64,000 nt of DNA from Gelatoporia subvermispora B (lineage: Eukaryota > Basidiomycota > Agaricomycetes > Polyporales > Gelatoporiaceae). Below the pieces are notes generated by a model. The model had not been told where the DNA came from. It saw nothing but the letters and a program-made list of their open reading frames with translations, and ran no database searches. Positions within the stretch are counted from its first letter, which is position 1. The number at the start of each line of letters is the position of its first letter. A program made the position numbers and the translations under genes. Where the stretch lies: assembly GCA_000320605.2 (NCBI GenBank), contig KB445804.1, positions 457,785 through 521,784 on the forward strand, given 5' to 3'. Positions 23,629-34,790 of the stretch are shown here, piece by piece.

Positions 23629-26600
23629 ATGTTCCCTTCTCATGACCTATGTTCCGACGCAGAGCGGTCTAGCGCGGCCAAGGTTCCAAGAAAGTCGTTG
23701 ACACTACCAATACTACAATCATATTACCCGATTGTTGACAGCTTGGAGTCATACCTTTCTGAGATTCTCCAGCCCGTCGATGGCTCCTACGCCTTCTTAC
23801 GGGTAGATGACGACCCGGAGCTATATGTGAATTTACTATGCAGGTCATATGTCACCATGAGACATAAGGGGTGCTCCAAGCAATGTCGTAACGAGCCGCC
23901 GATGGTCTCACTGGGGGAAGTGAGTATCCTAAAAAAAATGGTACGATGTGGCTTCTGAGTCGGTCTAGCTGTTGGAAAAGGCGCAGGAAGATCTTCTCAG
24001 CAAAGCCAAGGGCGGGAGAACACCTAACGTTCTCACTTATGGATACCGAATAGTATGTTTCTGGGCCTATTCCAGACAACCGGAGTAACACTTTAGCTTG
24101 GATCAACAGGTGGCCAGCCGAGGAGAGGCAGGACGCCTGGGACCCGGTCGAAAAATCATCGTGAATACATACCTGAATACAATAGTTGCGGCACTTTTTG
24201 CACCTGAGTGGGAGTTATTGTATCACAGGTGACTGTCCCAAACCACCCGATACATTCCTAACAACTAACGTTGGTGGGGTTTTTTACAGGATTGGTGAAG
24301 ACGCGATGTTTCACCTGCTCACCGCCACGTCAATATTTTTGAGTTTACCGAATGACTGTCTCTGTCAGATGACAGGGGAACCCATTATTAACTTCAAGAC
24401 TCCGCTAGGGATCGGTATCACTAATGCAGCTGTTCAGCACGCTGAAACGCCTTCCAATGCGCAGAAATCGGTATTACTCAAGAGGAAGCTCGCTCAAGAT
24501 CATGCAGATGAGAGACCTGCTAAGCGATTCAAAAGGGCTGACACAACGAGTTCCATATCGTCAACTGAACAGACTAGGGTCACTGTAGCACAACAACCGT
24601 GAATACCTCGCCACACCGTAGCAGGGAATTCGCCAGCTTACATGGGACTACAGGAAAGCCCCCGCAGATATCACCTTCGGTCGAGCGCGTCTATTCTATT
24701 CTCGGCCTCGCCGAATTCCACACTCCAACACGATTCTGCTCGGGTTACCTCCGAAGCGTATGCGTATTTTCACGAGCTCGCTATTTTCACTCAATCATGT
24801 TCTGAAACAGACGTTCTGAACTGTTTGAAGCCTACTTGGTACAACACCTCCACAGAAGACCTTCGAAATTATGTGGATCCAGACCCAGTTACACAAGCCG
24901 CAAACACAAGACACTTATCGAAGTACATCTTCCCACGACAGTATGAGCTGTCAAGCCCATTCTATGCCACCGCACGCTCTCGTTACGATGCGGTCAATCT
25001 TCCCGACTATTCCGATCGCGAATCTGAGATCAAGGTACACAATATATCTTCAAATAGATTATCGATCATATGTTCTCTTATGCACCTCATTCATAGACCA
25101 GAGGTTCATGCAAGACCCCGAAGCGCCTGAGACCGGTCCTCCCGATTCTAGACAAGCTGATCAGCATGCACGGCAAGTGCCATTACAAGGCATTACTAGA
25201 CACTGCATGTCCCTCAAAGGTGCGTCTCAGACTCGAACGCTACCAGGCGACGCTCGAACTGTATACACAGGTCAGGCAGGACAGTAGAAAACCACTCGAT
25301 AGTAGTATAATTCTGGTATGTCCGTTGCAATACAAAAGACAAGTGCGCGGCTCTTCTGATGCACCATGCAGGAGATGATGTCCGAATATTCTTCACAACT
25401 TCGCACTCAGCCGAACCTGTCGGATCCAAGCATCTTCGATCATGAAGGGAGCACGATATCCGCTCGTGGTTTGTCGCAAGCACAGCGATATGTAAGGAAT
25501 AAACCCAAGTTTGCCGAATTTGCCTGTGGCCATACCGAGGTTTGTGAACAGAGACGAAGTCCAGCCGAAAAATTCTAGATCACTGACGTGCATACATGTC
25601 AGGTGTTCCGCTACGCAACCCTTGTTACTGACGCGGTGATCCCGCGTATCTTCTGGGGCAGTGATGCAAATTACAAGCTCATACTGCAACGTGCGCACTT
25701 CGTACTGTGAAAGGACTGTTTCTGAATAGCACGGTACAGACATTAAAGCGTTCATTTCTGCGAGACGTTACGAGACTTTCACATTACATGGCCTTTTGCA
25801 AGGCCTTTCGACGACTGAATGCGACTGGCTCATCCCCGACAATCAAAAGCAGGGAAGGACGCCCGTGAGCGACTCATTGAAGCGTAGGGAGTTGATGGAA
25901 GATTTCCTCTTCTGGTATTTCGACTCGTTCTTATCCCCACTTCTTCGGGTATGCCTAGTCTTCGTCGTCGTATTTGAACGACACACCTGATGGACATGCA
26001 TTTAGACGACCTTCTACGCGTCCGAGTCCTCTGCATTTCGCAATAGGATCCTGTATTTTCGACAGGACGACTGGTCTACGCTTTGCGCTCCCCTTATCGA
26101 GCAACTCAGCGCGAATACCTTCCAGAAGGTTGATGCGGTATGGGCCTCCCTGCTCTTCATATATTCATAACCAAAGTATGATCGCTCTGGCAGCATGACG
26201 TACAGGAGTTGCTGAAACAGCGCAAGCTCGGATTTTCCTTCGTACGACTTCTGCCCAAGGAGACTGGTGTGCGCCCGATTGTTAATCTACGCAGGCGAAA
26301 TATTCCACGGCAGGTATTGACACTCTCGTCAAATACATAAATTGTCCTACCCTCAATTACGCGTCAGGGATCCTTTGATCGTACCGATCAATCTATCAAC
26401 CAGATCCTCCAGGCTGCCTTCCAAATACTGACATACGAGAAGGTAATCACCTCACTGTCATAGAAATATTTGTGTAGTCTGCTGACATCCCGCGACAGGA
26501 GGCACAAAGCAAATTACTTGGTGCTTCGGTATTCGGACCAAACGAAGTCTATGTCGGGCTGAAGCAGTACAAGATGCGCCTGGCCGAACGTCATGGACGA

Positions 26601-28512
26601 AAGCTGTTGGTCAATAGCCAGTTTGGCTAGATACATGGCTGACTGGAGCCTTACTACAGGCCAAAGTTGTACTTCGTCAAAATGGACGTCCAAGCTTGCT
26701 TCGACACGATTGAGCAAGCGAAGCTCATCAGTATCTTGCGCGACATTGTGTCAGAGGTACGACGTTCACCTCCGTGTTATTGTGGGTTCTGAGATAAGAT
26801 ATCTTTCTCTCCGTCCAGGACCAGTACATTATTCAGAGATTCGGACAGGTGAACTGCGCGGGTTCGAGAGTGAGACGAAAATTTGCAAAGAAAGCATGGC
26901 CAGAAGGCGAGTTGCTTCCGAAGTACATACAAGGCTCATAGTGATATTCGGCGGCACAGATGATTGCCCTGACTTTGTCACCTCTGCCGCCGAGCTGGCG
27001 CAGGTTTTACGGCACACCATCTTTGTGGATCAGGTAAATCGGTACGTCCGTCCATTGTGTGTTATTGTTCATCTTTGGCACAGGTAGTGTATCCATCCTC
27101 CCGCAAAGACGACATCCTCAACCTCTTGGAAGAGCACATCACTGAGAATCTTGTCAAAGTATACGACTTTGGTATACTTGTTGATAGACTGCTTACGGAC
27201 ACAAACCCATCAGATTGGTAATGACTACTATCGCCAAATTATCGGTATTCCACAAGGTTCAGTACTCTCTGCCTTACTATGCTCCTTCTTCTACGGAGAC
27301 TTGGAACGCACTCGTCTGAAATTCACGGAAGACCCGGAAAGTGTGAGTCTCATCTGCCGGAGCCTTTCCGATAGGCAGCTCACTCCAAGGCAGGTTGTCC
27401 TGCGTTTGATCGACGACTACCTCTTGGTCACTACCAGCTTACCGCGGGCAAAGGAATTCATGAAGGTTATGTATGCCGGTCAGTCCCCATTCGCTTGTCT
27501 GCTACCTTGTGTATTCTGACAAGGTGCTAGGACACCCCGAGTACGGATGCTTCGTTTCCAGAGACAAGACATTGACGAACTTTGACTACGACGAATCAAT
27601 GAACATCATTGAGCCACGTCAGAGAGGTTCGTATTCTCCGGTTCGTTATTTGGCAACAGTGCTAATGAATTCGAATATTCTAGGCTTTCCCTGGTGCGGC
27701 TACACGATAGACATGAAGGATTTGTCTGTGTCAACAGATTACTCTCGCTGTAACGACGGATGTGTGTTCATGTTGTCGTACAATATGGCAATTACCCCTA
27801 CTCAACCTCGACATAGACTTGCAGGACTCTCTCACTGTCGATACTGGCCGTCGTCCTGGAACTGCCTTCGTGCGCAAGATGTTTGGCAGGTACGTCGGGA
27901 AAGAGGAAATGCGCCAATTGTGAACTCAAGACAGAGCAGAATAACCTCGACGAAGACACATATCATTTATACAGATGCGACGCTCAATTCCAGGCGCACA
28001 GTATACCTTAACATCTATCAAAATTTCTTGCTCTCTGCTATGAAGATGCACTACTACTTGCGCACGTTGGGTCCAACTACCCGGGCGAATGTGCCCTTTC
28101 TTCTCAGTGAGCGCTCTTACTATGATGTTGCCTGCACGCCCTGGCATGCTCACCGTGTCCTAGATGCGATCAACCAATACTTTCACGAGACATTCGTTGC
28201 GATAAGAGGCAAGTCAACCAGCAAGGTTGCTGTAGCCAACGGAGGGCGATGCAACGTCCTTCGATCGGAAGTACTATGGTGCGTGAGCCGTAAATCTTGC
28301 TCTTGTCGTGTCGCCTCACAACTGGAGTTTTGGTCCGTAGGCTCGGCACACATGCTTTCCACTCCGTTCTGTCGCGCAAATCAAGCCTGTACGCGAGATT
28401 GCTCAAAATATTCATGGCCCAGCTTGCTGTGCCTCGGCAGCATACATTCAGACAGCAATTTCGAGGAGCAATACGCGAGGGACAGGCAATGATCGCAATG
28501 CTTCATTTTTGA
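23629..28512 (+). CDS. TERT: Telomerase reverse transcriptase, catalytic subunit
   Basis: This intron-rich gene (roughly 20 introns) makes the protein that extends chromosome ends on the telomerase RNA template. Landmarks in order: TEN region (SYYPIVDSLESYL at the start; LTYGYRI near 24030); a basic stretch with KRKLAQ and AKRFKR (about 24480-24530), a likely nuclear signal; KYIFPRQYELSSPF (about 24920), a hallmark of fungal TERTs; KTPKRLRPVLPILDKLI; the CP-like VFRYATLVTDAVIPRIFWG (about 25605); the T motif DFLFWYFDSFLSPLLR; RT motifs 1-2 (GFSFVRLLPKETGVRPIVNL, about 26233); A (FVKMDVQACFD, Asp at 26685); B' (IGIPQGSVLSALL, 27241); C (LRLIDDYLL, 27400-27426); D; and E (FPWCGY). Catalytic Asp residues of A and C are present. 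Exact exon borders were not all fixed. The start ATG at 23629 is the first internal one; 23539 in the same frame is an alternative. Confidence 0.93.
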
Positions 28513-29101
28513 TTCTATTCCCTTAGAACAATCTCCTTCGTGACTGATCGAGATAGATACCCCGTATACCTTTCCCAACAGCTTATAATTTTATCGCAAG
28601 AGGTGCGACTTGTGATGCACGGGATCCACGTTTGGCGAACTTCGCGTTCGTTCTCGTGCTGACTTATCGTGCGTCCTTACCCTCACGCCTATATTGGCGA
28701 GTTTGTGGTTCGCAAGGACTGCAGATCCGTCAGCTGAAGAATCGAGGTGACACAAAGTAACGGGGCCAAGGATGAACTGATGCTGAATAAGCCAGCATAC
28801 TTGTAACAGACTCGGATATCATGTACTCGGATACAATGTAGCCATCGCAAAGTTGCCCTTTGCGCGAGCGAAATGTAAAACATGAGGAACTGGACGACGG
28901 AGGTAACGCGATTGACCCGCCAATCAGATGCCTTACCAAAGATCTGGAGGGCGAATGCAAAGAGAAGCACAGACCGGTATGCTCGACAATAAGGTATAGC
29001 CATGCAAACTGATATGGCAATGGGTAGGAGATAACACAATTGGGCATCGTTCCGAGTTGCCCGCAACAAACAAAAAGTAGAAGTTCTCTAGCTGCTTCCT
29101 A
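28513..29101. other. Intergenic between TERT and the tRNA gene
   Basis: No supported gene. A TTTTT run on the minus strand at 29076-29072 is the likely RNA polymerase III terminator of the tRNA. Confidence 0.5.
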
Positions 29102-29203
29102 CTGCCCCAGTGAGGCTCGAACTCACGACCTTCCGATGTCATTTCACAGAACAGTGCACATGCGATAACAGTCGGACGCTGTAACCAACTCAGCCATGGG
29201 GCA
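29102..29203 (-). tRNA. tRNA-Asn (GTT) with a 28-nt intron
   Basis: The minus strand folds as a full cloverleaf: acceptor stem 7 bp (TGCCCCA with TGGGGCA), D arm GCTG/CAGC, anticodon stem TCCGA/TCGGA, T arm GTGAG-TTCGAGC-CTCAC, discriminator G. The anticodon loop CTGTTA gives anticodon GTT, hence asparagine. The body closely resembles yeast tRNA-Asn. A 28-nt intron (29165-29138) sits at the standard place one base 3' of the anticodon, between positions 37 and 38. The mature length is 74 nt before CCA addition. A T-run terminator follows about 26 nt downstream. Confidence 0.93.
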
Positions 29204-29529
29204 ATTGTGGGTGCTTGACCGTTGGCTGATGATAAGGCGTTAAGAGCCGGATCTCGGAAGAAGGTAAACCGAACTCACATGAGGTCAAGACTGCGGAACT
29301 GGAGAGAGGCAAGTGCAGTGATGAGAAATATGGTGAACCCATGCTGTCTCGGTCATCGTCCATCTCCCGAGCGGTACTCACACGCAGTACCACTGGATCC
29401 GTCTGCGCTGTCCGACGCGTCAGCAGCATCACCCGTTCTGTCAGCTTTATAATCCAGCCCTCGCGACGCGCTCCCTCCTCGTCGTCTTTCAGGACTCTAT
29501 CTACAACCATCACCTGTTCCAGTCCCACA
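29204..29529 (+). promoter_or_regulatory. Glutathione peroxidase upstream region with TATA-like box
   Basis: TTTATAATCC lies at 29445-29454, followed by a CT-rich tract up to the ATG at 29530. This suggests a transcript starting near 29480 that uses the 29530 start. An in-frame ATG at 29341 upstream of this box could serve a longer transcript. Confidence 0.45.
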
Positions 29530-30252
29530 ATGTCCGAAGGAAAGCCTGCAGCGTTCCACGAGTTAAAGGCGGAGCAGCCGGGCGGGAAGGTGTTCGAGTT
29601 TGATCAGCTCAAGGGCAAAGTCGTTCTGGTCGTAAACGTCGCGTCCAAGTGGTGTGTCCATCTTGTGCTAAGTCCATAATTTCGAGCTGAGAGCGTGCTG
29701 TAGTGGTTTCACCCCGCAGTACAAGGGTGAGATCTATCAACTGCTTGCTTCCTTCACCACGACGATGTGCTAAAGCAATCGCACGTAGGTCTCCAGGCAC
29801 TGTACGATAAGTACAAGGACCGCGACTTCGTGATTCTTGGCTTCCCTTGCAATCAGGCACGCTATCTCCGTTATGTATCTCACTTGCAATACCTGCGGCT
29901 TACTCTGCTACAGTTTGGTGGTCAAGAGCCAGGAGATGACGCCGCAGTGGGCGAATTCTGCCAGCTGAACTACGGCGTGTCCTTCCCGATCATGAAGAAG
30001 TCCGACGTGAACGGTGACAACGCTAACGAGGTATACAAATACCTCAAAGAGCAGAAGTCCGGTCTACTCGGCCTCACTCGTATCAAGGTATGCATTTGCC
30101 TGATTTGCAGTTCCGACACACGCTGAGACGCTGACGCCGCGCAGTGGAACTTTGAGAAGTTCCTCGTTGACAAGAATGGCAAGGTCGTCAACCGCTGGGC
30201 GTCGACGACCTCCCCAGACGCTATCGCACCCGAGATTGAGAAGTTGCTATGA
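29530..30252 (+). CDS. Glutathione peroxidase, cysteine type
   Basis: Five exons (29530-29651, 29704-29726, 29789-29856, 29914-30087, 30145-30252) give 164 residues. It reduces hydroperoxides; fungal members usually take electrons from thioredoxin. Landmarks: VVLVVNVASKCGFTPQY with the peroxidatic Cys at the spliced codon, FPCNQFGGQEPG with the resolving Cys and catalytic Gln, and KWNFEKFLVDKNG with the catalytic Trp and Asn. The cysteine replaces selenocysteine, as normal in fungi. Intron 3 begins with GC. An in-frame upstream ATG (29341) would add 63 Arg/Ser-rich residues without acidic ones, like a mitochondrial presequence. Confidence 0.95.
29857..29913 (+). other. GC-AG intron in the glutathione peroxidase gene
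   Basis: The conserved FPCNQ/FGGQEPG junction needs splicing from AATCAG|GCACGC to CTACAG|TTTGG. No GT donor nearby gives the conserved sequence. Confidence 0.75.
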
Positions 30253-30960
30253 CTAGATGGCGATGAGATGCAAGATGGAAGTGGAAGTCGGCAGTGCAAA
30301 TTATGAAATGTAATTGTTTGTTCGGGTCACAGTGCAATCTACTGTTGTGGAACTAGATGTTGTTGTAGTGCAGCAGAGCTCACTGTTTCCAACGAATAGA
30401 ATGAGCTGCAGGAAAGATAACCAAGAGAACTTCATACGACAGTTCGCGCTTCGCCCCATTCAACGAGGATGTGTCATGGGGTCCCTAGTCCGTCGGGGCA
30501 GGATTCACGGCTCAGAGAACATTGCAGCATACGATGTTGACGGATCCTCCGCCATCTCAGTGACGCATGCCCTGACACTCGTGATTATGCTCTTGATTAC
30601 ACTCGATACAATTGCTTACAAACCTTTTTTGAACCGAAACTACATTCAGACTGCTAATTTCGCATTCGTCTAGCCCAGCTCGATCAACAGTCAGGCAAGC
30701 ATCCAGTCCCACCACCATCGACCGCCTCCGGTCCAATTTCCGGACGAGATAGGTCGAGTCTTTGCGCAGTTTCACTGTACTTCTTTCCATGGAACTCTCA
30801 AACGACATGAACTAAGCATCTTCGCCCCAGCGGGCTGGTCTAGATCCGGCAGAATTAATCAGTGTCCCACGTTGATGTATCCATATACGACTTACCTTTC
30901 TGCGAGGAGCGAGAACAAGGATTTTCAGAACGAAAGGATCCCTCTATACCAAACTACCCC
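30253..30960. other. Convergent intergenic region
   Basis: Between the ends of the peroxidase (+) and MYND (-) genes. No gene, repeat or RNA recognised. Confidence 0.5.
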
Positions 30961-31913
30961 CTACTCCACCAGATTTCCTATTTGCGCCATATCTTCCGAA
31001 GGCAGCTCCTCCCACTTCCAGCGCGGTCCGGACTTCCTCATGTATCCCCACCGCCATTCATCATTGCCGACCTGCCTGAGAACATGACCCGCTTCCACAG
31101 TCTGCTTCAGCTCTTCTAGCCAGTGCGGATGTTCGTCACTTTTCGCTTGCACAGAATCTTCGTCCGTGACCCACCAAGGTTGCGGGTACCAGTATTGGAC
31201 ATCCTCCGTGCGGAACAACATCATGACTGTGCCGAGGAACTCGGGATCGGCAGCGCTCTGTTTCTTGTCTTCTTCTTCCCGCATCTTCCGGCCAGCCTCC
31301 CAGCTAGTACGCAAGAACGGGTCCTTGAGGAGTTCTTGCGTTAATTCGAATCCCCCACCAACGACCCGGAACGCGAGCGCAGGATTCCCCTCACAGTCGA
31401 CGCGATAGCGGATGTGATAGACCATGGATTCCTTCGCGAAGTCGAAGTTGCGTTCACCAGCAGGTCCGCCGCGCATATACATTGCGGAGTAGATTGCGTG
31501 GTTTCGGAATGGCGCCGAGTGTGCTTCTATGAAGTCTTCCAATAGGTTGATGCGCTCAGAGGCACTCGGGTACCCGGGCCTAAGGCCAAGTCCCCTGAGA
31601 CCAAGTCCCAGCCGTTCGTTCAACCGACGAACCTCGGTATTTGCTTTGGTAAACTCGCATAGATATCTGTAATGATGGAATATTGTCTTGCGAGATTTTT
31701 CGCGCAGAGTGACGCTACGACGCACTTGTGGATTTTCCATGCATCCTTCTGATACTTCTTGCTGCAGTAGACCGCGTTTTTACACGCAGAGCACCACGGA
31801 AAATGCTGCCCTTTTTCTGGTAGCTTGCCGCAATGGTAGCACTCATGGTTCTTGTCCCGTATCGGGCCTTTGCCGACCTCGCGAAAGGACATCTGGAGAC
31901 GGTTAACCGACAT
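30961..31913 (-). CDS. MYND zinc-finger protein
   Basis: Two exons (31913-31726, 31666-30961) give 297 residues. The N-terminal MYND finger reads CYHC, then CSAC, NAVYCSKKYQ, and after the splice WKIHKYLC. The spacing fits C-x2-C, C-x2-C, C-x3-[C]-x7-H-x3-C except that the sixth ligand is Tyr. The intron splits the finger, and splicing restores the final H-x3-C. The rest is a helical, charged domain with Trp-rich motifs (YWYPQPWWVTDE) found only loosely in Agaricomycete MYND proteins. MYND fingers bind proline-rich partners; this one's role is unknown. A TATA box lies about 105 bp upstream. Confidence 0.8.
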
Positions 31914-33193
31914 CTTGTGTTTGTTTCGAAAGGATATACCAGATTGGTTGGGTGTATGCGGTACTGCACGTAGATGGGTGAAAGGGAAACAAGGTTCGTT
32001 TACTACCTTCTATAGTTATATAAAACGTTCAAGAGCTACTCTAGGGGTGCCACTTCCAAGAGAGGTAGCATACTTGCTGCATTCTTTTTCACCACACTTG
32101 GTGACTTCCGCGACTGTAATTTAAATTGTCTCGAAAAGGGACCCTCAGCCGTGGTCTGTAACTTCACGCAACTATAGCATTGATATTCATGGAATCCTGA
32201 TCTCAGCTGTCTAATTGATCTCGTGAGTTTCTGCCTCTATGCTCTAGAGACTAGCTGGTTGTCCTGCGACGCCAAGAGGCATCGGCAGCACCGGTGTCAC
32301 GAACGTGCTTTCCCGGCGTACTCTCCCGAGGGCCGACAGCAGGGTCCCATAGCTTTCCTTTGCGCAAGAGTCGCGTTTTATTTACAACTACATGTTTCGT
32401 ATCATGATACTCTGAAAATGTTTAAGCTGCTCCAAGTCGACGAGTGTGCAGGCTAGGTCGCTCGAATTTATTACCTTGCTTGTCAAGGTTGCTGTGCACC
32501 CCCATAATTCACAAGCGCCGAGCCATTTCTGACAAACACGACCAAGCAACAGCCCGGGCGCTTTGAAACAGAGTACTCAGTCCAGATCGTAGAAGTAACA
32601 AGTCGTAGCATTACATGGTGCTACTACCTTCACGTCCGAAGTCCGTCAAAAAGTCAATCTTGTCCATTGGGAACTTGGAGCACAATCGTTGCTATTTGTA
32701 CTCCCCACACAGTACGTGTCCCGGTCCCTTGCCCGCGATCATTTATCTGAGTTCTAAATAGATCATCGGCATTACGGGCTGAGTTCAGAATGTCTGCGGG
32801 TCCCGCTGTTCAGGATAAATCTCCGATTGTATTTGAACATGCGGGGTTGAAATCGATACTGAAATCTATTACACAGTTGCCTGAACGTCCCTACTCATCT
32901 ACTGGGTAGACAAGCAAGGTTGCTGTTGGCGTAAGCCGACGCTTCCCGAGTATCGGTGTAGCCGCCACAATCGCGTCTCGAGCTGAGCGCACGTGCACGT
33001 GCACCGTGCACCGTGCACCCCCGTTCCAAGTCGAACAAACTCGTTCTATGGCCTTCTGCCCATGTCGAACCTTCCTCTGAACTCATTCTGAGCTGGCCCT
33101 TGGCTTCAAATACCTGTTTGTGTGAGAGAGACTCCCGGGAAGAAGGACCCACAAGCCGCGCCAGCTGCGCCTCTCACCGTTCTCGAGCTTGGC
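31914..33193. other. 1.3-kb intergenic stretch (divergent promoters)
   Basis: Between the divergent MYND (-) and phosphatase (+) genes. No gene is supported. It is more AT-rich than its surroundings in the 31980-32900 part. Confidence 0.5.
32016..32022 (-). promoter_or_regulatory. TATA box of the MYND gene
   Basis: TATATAA on the minus strand, 103 bp upstream of the MYND start codon. Confidence 0.5.
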
Positions 33194-34790
33194 ATGCCAC
33201 GCCTGTTCGCCCTCCTCACGTTCCTCGTGCCCACGCTCGGCGTCCTCTTCGTCCTGCGCTCGCTCCTCCCCGCGCTCGACGTCCTCAGCTTCCCTCTGAC
33301 ATGGCCTCTTGCAGTTCACCCTGACTATGCCAACGCCCCGCCCGACGCCGGCGCGCAGCAGCCGCTCGTCGCCGCGCTCCTCTCCAAGGCGCAGAAGGCG
33401 CATGCGAGCGTAGCGAACACTTTGCGTCTACGCCCCGTGGCGCCTGCACCGGGTGCGTTTGTGCGCCGGATTGTTGCGGTAGGCGATCTGCACGGGGACA
33501 TGCCGAATGCACAGGCGGTGCTCCAGATGGCGGGCGTGGTCGACGTGGCGGGGAACTGGACCGGGGACGTGGACTACTTTGTGCAGACTGGAGATATCAT
33601 TGATCGGTGAGTCGTACTTGGTCTTGTTGTGAGGGCTCAGCTAAGGCTGTGCGGCAAGGGGAGATGATACGATCAAATTATACAAGTTCATGGATAGATT
33701 GCGCGAGGAGGCGCATGCGGCAGGTGGGACGGTCTTGACCCACCTCGGGAACCACGAGTGGATGAACGCTATCGGTATGTGCTGTGGTCAAGTCCCTTTT
33801 CGGTGCCCGCTGACCTTGACTGTCCTAGGTGACTGGAGGTCAGCACCCCGCAAGCCTCTGCGCAGAGGTTGAACCTAGTACTGACATCGCATAACACCAG
33901 ATACGTTTACCCTTCCGAAATCGCTACCTTCGGTTCCGTCGCTGCGCGCCAGAAGATGCTCGCCCGAGGGCGTATCGGCAAGTCTTGGGCTGCCAACTAT
34001 ACCACCACTTCCCGTCTGCCTCTACACCCCGCCCTCGGGCCGCCCAACACCGACTACGACCCATCCGCCCCGTCTTCCGTGCCCTCCGCGCTTGCCCACG
34101 CCGCAATCTCATTCGTGCACGGCGGGCTCGCGCCGGACTACCCCGAGTTGACGCCATTCCCGTCGCGCATCAACGGGCTGGGGCGCAGCCTCCTCGCAAA
34201 GCTCCAGACGCGCAACCCGCAGCCCTCGCCGCATCCGCCGCACCCGTACCCTGGGCTTCCTCCGAGTGCGACGGATGAGGAGAAGCGGTTGTACGGCGGG
34301 GATGGCCCGTTGTGGTACAGGGGATGGGCGCAGGACCCGGAGCAGGTGGTGTGCGCAAGGGTAGATGATGTGCTGAAGAGGACGGGGACGAGGAGGATGA
34401 TCATGGGGCATACTCCCGATTTTCAGGTGAGTCTGAGGATGGACTGCTGAGTCTGAGGATGGACTGCTGAGTCTGAGGGTGTATCCTAATGCCGGTTGCG
34501 TAGAAAATTGTGTCAAGATGCGATGGAAAGATTATCATTATTGATACTGGTGCGTCTACTTGCATCCTGTGCCACATGGGAAATTGATCATGGTCATCAT
34601 AGGGATCTCACATGCATATGGAGGGGCGCTCTCCGCACTTTCGATAATTTATACCCTCACACCCACCACCGATACCTCGGATAACAAGAAGATATGGAAG
34701 GAGAAGGAAATCGTCACCGCGATATATGTCGATAGACAGGAGGAGCTCGCAGTGACCGAGCGCGAGGTTTTGTACGATTCAGAGTCCTAA
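33194..34790 (+). CDS. Shewanella-like protein phosphatase (calcineurin-type metallophosphoesterase)
   Basis: Six exons (33194-33606, 33659-33774, 33829-33838, 33901-34426, 34504-34549, 34603-34790) give 432 residues. Residues 5-25 form a hydrophobic anchor or signal (LFALLTFLVPTLGVLFVL). Metal-binding motifs follow in order: GDLHGD (97-102), GDIIDRG (133-139), GNHEWMN (168-174), HGG, and GHTP, then a final strand with IIIIDTG and ISHAYGG. These are the marks of the Shelphs family of PPP phosphatases, which dephosphorylate Ser/Thr or Tyr residues. The anchor suggests a membrane or secretory-pathway location. The third exon is only 10 nt long, and intron 4 holds a 20-bp tandem repeat. An upstream in-frame ATG at 33122 would bury the anchor, so 33194 is preferred. 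Confidence 0.9.
34431..34480 (+). repeat. 20-bp tandem repeat in intron 4 of the phosphatase gene
   Basis: The unit gtctgaggatggactgctga is present at 34431-34450 and 34451-34470, with a third partial copy to 34480. It lies wholly inside an intron, so copy-number change would alter only intron length. Confidence 0.9.

Noticed and set aside
26593..27519. A retrotransposon reverse transcriptase
   Set aside because: The protein has the TERT-specific T, CP-like and FPRQY motifs, the introns of a host gene, and no integrase, RNase H or endonuclease.
31620..31913. Apparent frameshift in the MYND protein between two overlapping frames
   Set aside because: A 59-nt intron (31725-31667, GTGCGT...TTACAG) joins the frames in phase and restores the final H-x3-C of the finger.
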